Part shown: piece after piece, positions 60,144 to 64,000 of the stretch
Position numbering within the stretch: position 1 is the stretch's first letter
Layout of the letters: the number at the start of each line of letters is the position of its first letter
Origin: Bdellovibrio sp. ZAP7
GTDB taxonomy: Bacteria; Bdellovibrionota; Bdellovibrionia; Bdellovibrionales; Bdellovibrionaceae
NCBI RefSeq assembly: GCF_006874645.1
Contig: NZ_CP030082.1
Location: forward strand, 682,001-746,000
Direction: 5' to 3'
Length of the DNA stretch: 64,000 nt
Notes under the pieces: generated by a model
Database searches by the model: none
The model's input: the letters and a program-made list of their open reading frames with translations, nothing else
What the model was told of the DNA's origin: nothing
Program-made: the position numbers and the translations under genes

Positions 60144-61812
60144 TACACTAAAACAAAACCTAGCGGGCCGCTTTAACACAGCGAACTTCAAATTCATCAG
60201 CGCTGTTGGCGATGATGTTATCGAAGCTCCAAAAGAAGACGTGCCAAAACTTTTGATGTACTTGAGAGAATCAGGTTCATTCGATTTCTTGATGGACGTT
60301 TGCGGAGTGGACTACCCAACTCGTGAAAAACGTTTCGACGTTGTCTACAACTTGTTCTCTTCCAAAGACAACTCTCGTTTGCGTATCAAAGCGCAAGTGG
60401 GCGAGGGCGAGTCTATCGGTACAGCGATTCCAGCTTACCGTGGTGCAGACTGGTTTGAACGCGAAGCATACGACATGTTCGGTATCAAATTCGAAGGTCA
60501 TCAAAACCTGCGCAGAATTTTGACTCACCACCAATTCGTGGGCCATCCGCTTCGTAAAGACTACGATGCTGATCACCAACAATCTTGTACGGCTTCTTTG
60601 CCAATTCACTTCAACAACGAACCGGGTTCTCCTGGGGATGTTTTGAATGATAAATATGTTCCTTTGAACATCGGTCCTGCCCATACAGCAATGCACGGAA
60701 CACTTCGTGTGATGGCTGAGATGGACGGCGAAACAATCGTTCGTTGTAATAACGAAATCGGTTACCTTCACCGTTGCTTCGAAAAAATGGCCGAGACTCA
60801 CCCGTACAATCAGGTGATTCCATACACGGACCGTTTGAACTACTGCTCGGCTCCAATGAACAATATTGGTTACTGTAAAGCAGTGGAGCGTTTGTTGGGC
60901 GTTGAAATCCCACCAAAAGCCCAAGCAATGCGTATCATTCTTGCGGAGCTTTCCCGTGTTATCGACCATACGATTGCAATCGGAACTGGCGCGATGGACT
61001 TGGGTGCTTTGACTTCATTCTTCTATATGTTCGGTTTGCGTGAACAAGTTTATACATTGTTCGAAAAACTGTGCGGTGCTCGTCTTACGGTTTCTATGAC
61101 TCGCGTAGGTGGTATGGCTCAGGACGCTCCCGAAGGTTGGTTCGACGAAGTTTTGGCTCTTTGTAAAGAGCTTCGCCGTGGAACTGATGAAATGGCGGGA
61201 ATGGTTGTCGACAATAAAATCTTCATCCAACGTACTCGCAATGTTTGCGCAGTTTCTGCAGCAGACGCGATTCAATGGGGTTACACAGGTCCTTTGCTTC
61301 GTGCTTCCGGCGTGAACTTGGATTTGCGTAAAGCCACTCCATATTATGGATATGACCAATTGGATTTTGATATTCCAGTGGGCACAACGGGCGATATTTA
61401 CGACCGTTACTTGGTTCGTTTCGAAGAAATGCGCCAATCTATCCGTATCATCGAGCAAGTTTGTAAAAACGTACCAGCGGGCGATTACACGATCCGCGAT
61501 AAAGGTATCGTTCTTCCAGAGAAAAAAGACGTTTACGGAAACATCGAAGGTTTGATGAACCACTTTATGTTGGTGATCAAAGGTCTTCGTCCACCGGTTG
61601 GCGAAGTTTACGATGCAACGGAAGCTGCTAACGGTGAGTTGGGCTTCTACCTTGTATCTGACGGCTCTGCGAATCCGTACCGTTTGAAAGTTCGTCCACC
61701 ATGTTTCGCTATTTACCAGTCTTTCCCGACTGTGGTTAAGGGCGCGATGTTGGCGGATGCGATTGCGACAGTCGCTTCGATGAATCTTATCGCCGGCGAA
61801 CTAGATCGCTAA
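60130..61812 (+). CDS. nuoCD: NADH-quinone oxidoreductase subunits C and D, fused
   Basis: Residues ~1-150 are NuoC ([67 protein letters not shown]). Residues ~175-560 are NuoD ([76 protein letters not shown]). The C-terminus carries [44 protein letters not shown]. The fusion is as in E. coli NuoCD, in the quinone-site arm of complex I. It starts inside nuoB. Confidence 0.97.
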   Translation: MSKLDTLKQNLAGRFNTANFKFISAVGDDVIEAPKEDVPKLLMYLRESGSFDFLMDVCGVDYPTREKRFDVVYNLFSSKDNSRLRIKAQVGEGESIGTAIPAYRGADWFEREAYDMFGIKFEGHQNLRRILTHHQFVGHPLRKDYDADHQQSCTASLPIHFNNEPGSPGDVLNDKYVPLNIGPAHTAMHGTLRVMAEMDGETIVRCNNEIGYLHRCFEKMAETHPYNQVIPYTDRLNYCSAPMNNIGYCKAVERLLGVEIPPKAQAMRIILAELSRVIDHTIAIGTGAMDLGALTSFFYMFGLREQVYTLFEKLCGARLTVSMTRVGGMAQDAPEGWFDEVLALCKELRRGTDEMAGMVVDNKIFIQRTRNVCAVSAADAIQWGYTGPLLRASGVNLDLRKATPYYGYDQLDFDIPVGTTGDIYDRYLVRFEEMRQSIRIIEQVCKNVPAGDYTIRDKGIVLPEKKDVYGNIEGLMNHFMLVIKGLRPPVGEVYDATEAANGELGFYLVSDGSANPYRLKVRPPCFAIYQSFPTVVKGAMLADAIATVASMNLIAGELDR

Positions 61813-61828
61813 TTTAGAGGGAATAACG

Positions 61829-62302
61829 ATGTTTAAACTTTCTGAACAAGGCTTGGCTAACGTTAAAAAAGAACTTGCTCGCTATGAAGCGAAAGAGTCT
61901 GCGATTATTCCAAGTCTTTATATTGCACAAAAAGAAAACAGTGGCTTCATCACGCCAGACATTATCCGTCACTTGTCTCAAGTAATGGATATTCCTGAAG
62001 CGCGTATCAATGAAGTTTTCAAATTCTATACAATGTTTAACCAGGAGCCTGTTGGTAAATACCACGTTCAAGTTTGCACGAATATTTCTTGTGCTCTTGA
62101 GGGTGGTCGTGAAATGGCCAGCCACATCTGTAAAGAGTTGGGCGTTAAGCTTAACGAAGTGACAGCTGATGGCCGCTTCACAGTATCCAAAGTTGAGTGC
62201 CTGGGTTCCTGCGGAACAGCTCCAATGATGCAAGTGAACGACACTTATCACGAGAAGCTAACTCCTGAATCAGCGATGAACTTGTTGAGAGGTATGAGAT
62301 AA
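61829..62302 (+). CDS. nuoE: NADH-quinone oxidoreductase subunit E
   Basis: Thioredoxin-like 2Fe-2S (N1a) subunit: ESAIIPSLYIAQKENSGFITPDIIRHLSQVMDIPEARINEV at the N-terminus, then the cluster ligands VCTNISCALEGG (C-x4-C) and ECLGSCGTAPMMQVND (C-x3-C). AGAGGGAA precedes ATG 61829. The stop shares TAATG with nuoF, so both flavoprotein-arm subunits are made together. Length is typical. Confidence 0.97.
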   Translation: MFKLSEQGLANVKKELARYEAKESAIIPSLYIAQKENSGFITPDIIRHLSQVMDIPEARINEVFKFYTMFNQEPVGKYHVQVCTNISCALEGGREMASHICKELGVKLNEVTADGRFTVSKVECLGSCGTAPMMQVNDTYHEKLTPESAMNLLRGMR

Positions 62303-63594
62303 TGTCTGAAACAAAAGTTCTTACAGAATTCTATCATTTGCCAGAGTATCAAACTCTTGCAGGTTACAAAGCTAAAGGCGGTTACGAAACTTTGCCGAAA
62401 GCTTTGAAAATGCAACCTCAAGCAATCATCGACGAAGTGAAGGCTTCTGGTCTTCGTGGTCGTGGTGGTGCGGGTTTCCCGACGGGTATGAAATGGGGCT
62501 TCTTGCCAAAAAATGGCGAACCTCGTTACCTACTTTGCAATGCCGATGAAGGTGAGCCGGGAACATTTAAAGACCGTATGATGATGGAGCGTGCTCCTCA
62601 TCAATTGATCGAAGGTATGATTATCTCTGCTTTCGCGGTTGGTTCACACAAAGGTTATATCTACGTTCGTGGTGAATATGTATTCCCAATCGAATGTCTG
62701 AATAAAGCGATCAAAGAAGCATACGATGCAGGTCTTCTTGGTAAAAACATCCTGGGTTCTGGTTTCGACTTTGACCTGGACGTGTACCGTGGTGCCGGCG
62801 CGTATATCTGCGGTGAAGAAACTGGTATGATTTCTTCTTTGGAAGGTCTTAAAGGCCAACCAAAATTGAAACCTCCATTCCCAGCAGTTCAAGGTTACTT
62901 GCGCAAACCAACTATCGTGAACAACGTAGAAACTTTGGCAGCAGTAACTTACATCGTAAAAGATGGCGCTCAAACTTACCGCAAACACGGGACTGAGAAA
63001 TCAGCAGGAACTAAATTGTTCTCTGTATCTGGTAACGTGGCTAAGCCTGGTAACTATGAAGTTCCACTGGGTTACCCTTTGTTGGATCTTATCAACAAAG
63101 AGTGCGGTGGTATGAAACCAGGTCGTAAATTGAAAGCGATCATCCCGGGCGGATCTTCTGCTCCGGTTTTGACAGCTGAAGAATGTGCGAAAGCGAATCT
63201 TGATTACGAATCACTTGCGGGCTTAGGCACAATGCTTGGTTCTGGTGCAGTGATCGTGATGGATGACTCTCAATGTATGGTTGATATGTTGGGTGTTTTG
63301 ACTCACTTCTACGCTCATGAATCATGTGGTCAATGTACTCCATGCCGTGAAGGGACTGGTTGGCTGAACAAGATCCTTCATTCGATCTTGGAAGGCCGTG
63401 GCCGTCTTCAAGATATCGATTTGTTGGTGAAAGTTGCTGACAACATGAAAGGTAAAACAATCTGCGCTCTTTCAGACGCTGCTGCTTTGCCGGTTCTTAG
63501 CTTTGTAACTAAATTTAGAGATGAATTTGAATTCTACGTTCGTGAAGGACGTTCGAAAGTAAAAGGAACGACATATGCCGAAATGCACCATTAA
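62302..63594 (+). CDS. nuoF: NADH-quinone oxidoreductase subunit F
   Basis: NADH- and FMN-binding subunit: GLRGRGGAGFPTGMKWGF and GAGAYICGEETGMISSLEG for NADH/FMN, NADEGEPGTFKDRMMMERAPH, and 4Fe-4S (N3) ligands in SCGQCTPCREGTGW plus a later Cys in TICALSDAAALPV. At 430 aa it is the usual length (E. coli 445). It overlaps nuoG by 20 nt. Confidence 0.97.
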   Translation: MSETKVLTEFYHLPEYQTLAGYKAKGGYETLPKALKMQPQAIIDEVKASGLRGRGGAGFPTGMKWGFLPKNGEPRYLLCNADEGEPGTFKDRMMMERAPHQLIEGMIISAFAVGSHKGYIYVRGEYVFPIECLNKAIKEAYDAGLLGKNILGSGFDFDLDVYRGAGAYICGEETGMISSLEGLKGQPKLKPPFPAVQGYLRKPTIVNNVETLAAVTYIVKDGAQTYRKHGTEKSAGTKLFSVSGNVAKPGNYEVPLGYPLLDLINKECGGMKPGRKLKAIIPGGSSAPVLTAEECAKANLDYESLAGLGTMLGSGAVIVMDDSQCMVDMLGVLTHFYAHESCGQCTPCREGTGWLNKILHSILEGRGRLQDIDLLVKVADNMKGKTICALSDAAALPVLSFVTKFRDEFEFYVREGRSKVKGTTYAEMHH

Positions 63595-64000
63595 TGGCAA
63601 AGAAGTCGAAGTAAAAGAAGGCTCGTCGATCATCGAAGCCATGCAGGTATCGGGCGATCGTATCGCTCACTATTGCTGGCATCCAGGATTGAGCGTAGCA
63701 GGTGTTTGTCGTCTGTGTGTTGTGGAGATCGAAGGAAATCCACGTGTTCAGATCGCGTGTAACACGATGGTTACCGAGGGCATGAAGATCAATAACACGT
63801 CTGAAAAAGTTAAAGACACTGTTAAGTGGGGTCTAGACTTCCACTTGATCAACCATCCTTTGGATTGCCCGATCTGTGACCAAGCTGGTGAGTGCGGTTT
63901 GCAAGATCAATACATGGAGTACGGTAAGTACGATCCAGAAATGGCCGAAGCGAAAGTTAAGAAACACAAAGTTGTGGATTTGGGACCTACAGTGGTTCTG
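63575..64000 (+). CDS. nuoG: NADH-quinone oxidoreductase subunit G (partial, N-terminus)
   Basis: The first 142 codons are visible before the window ends. A ferredoxin-like 2Fe-2S domain carries AHYCWHPGLSVAGVCRLCVVEIEG and the later IACNTMV. Then come the N-terminal 4Fe-4S ligands FHLINHPLDCPICDQAGECGLQD (H-x3-C-x2-C-x5-C). ATG 63575 lies inside the nuoF end. The molybdopterin-like large domain is beyond the edge. Confidence 0.95.
   Translation, partial: MPKCTINGKEVEVKEGSSIIEAMQVSGDRIAHYCWHPGLSVAGVCRLCVVEIEGNPRVQIACNTMVTEGMKINNTSEKVKDTVKWGLDFHLINHPLDCPICDQAGECGLQDQYMEYGKYDPEMAEAKVKKHKVVDLGPTVVL

Noticed and set aside
60277..61563. Long minus-strand open frames (230 and 182 codons) opposite nuoCD
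   Set aside because: They lie fully antisense to a strongly conserved NuoCD gene, and their translations are rich in Cys, His and Thr with no family features; they are shadows of codon bias.

Overview
The window reads as chromosomal DNA of a Bdellovibrio-like predatory bacterium (Bdellovibrionota). This is an inference from content, not from a marker gene. The DNA has moderate GC, is densely coded and is rich in lipoproteins, outer-membrane barrels, envelope hydrolases and an L,D-transpeptidase. It also carries a GYF_2-PilZ protein, a NuoCD fusion and many short overlapping operons. I see no insertion sequence, prophage, CRISPR array, tRNA or rRNA.

Layout. 1-6.9 kb: the tail of an upstream gene, small exported proteins, then three paralogous PorV/FadL-type outer-membrane barrels interleaved with two Cys-anchored lipoproteins. 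6.9-14.3 kb: an AddAB-type helicase-nuclease pair, RNase HI with an unusual C-terminal domain, and an SDR oxidoreductase. 14.3-17.5 kb (minus strand): lipoprotein, alpha/beta hydrolase, NadB. 17.6-29.8 kb: one long head-to-tail run on the plus strand. It holds an orphan sensor kinase, a pseudo-receiver/degenerate-GGDEF protein, alanine racemase, an MlaEFD lipid-transport set, a TPR protein, a lipoprotein, a YhaM-like exoribonuclease, serine acetyltransferase and an Mpo1-like membrane protein. 29.8-31.1 kb: mostly non-coding, with a strong-RBS 37-codon ORF and a long palindromic element. 31.1-36.9 kb: rpsD with a small Cys protein, then HrpB, an RsmI-like methyltransferase and a HAD phosphatase on the minus strand. 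37-42 kb: a PhnDCE-type transporter, a thioesterase, a hydrolase and the GYF_2-PilZ protein. 42-46.5 kb: a heterodimeric ABC exporter divergent from an HTH regulator. 46.6-54.8 kb: an L,D-transpeptidase, a TetR repressor divergent from a TolC-RND pair with visible operators, NADH dehydrogenase II and MarR. 54.9-57.5 kb: a Cys-rich four-helix metal-binding protein convergent with a tightly coupled YceI / DUF692 (MNIO) / DUF2063 operon. 57.5-59.4 kb: a second copy of the palindromic element, tandem terminators and a secreted subtilisin. 59.6-64 kb: nuoB-nuoCD-nuoE-nuoF-nuoG (cut by the window edge).

Most notable. (1) Two intergenic elements (30.18-30.44 kb and 57.58-57.79 kb) share a core of about 70 nt that begins GGCACGCC and ends AGGCC. 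Their outer arms and one inner stem differ in sequence but keep base-pairing, the pattern expected of a conserved folded DNA or RNA family. (2) A three-gene YceI-MNIO-DUF2063 operon looks like a peptide-modifying (bufferin-type) system but has no evident precursor gene. Its MNIO lacks several canonical metal-ligand motifs, and a 13-cysteine protein lies next door. (3) An MCE (MlaD) protein carries a long helical region and a beta-rich C-terminus that could be an outer-membrane anchor.
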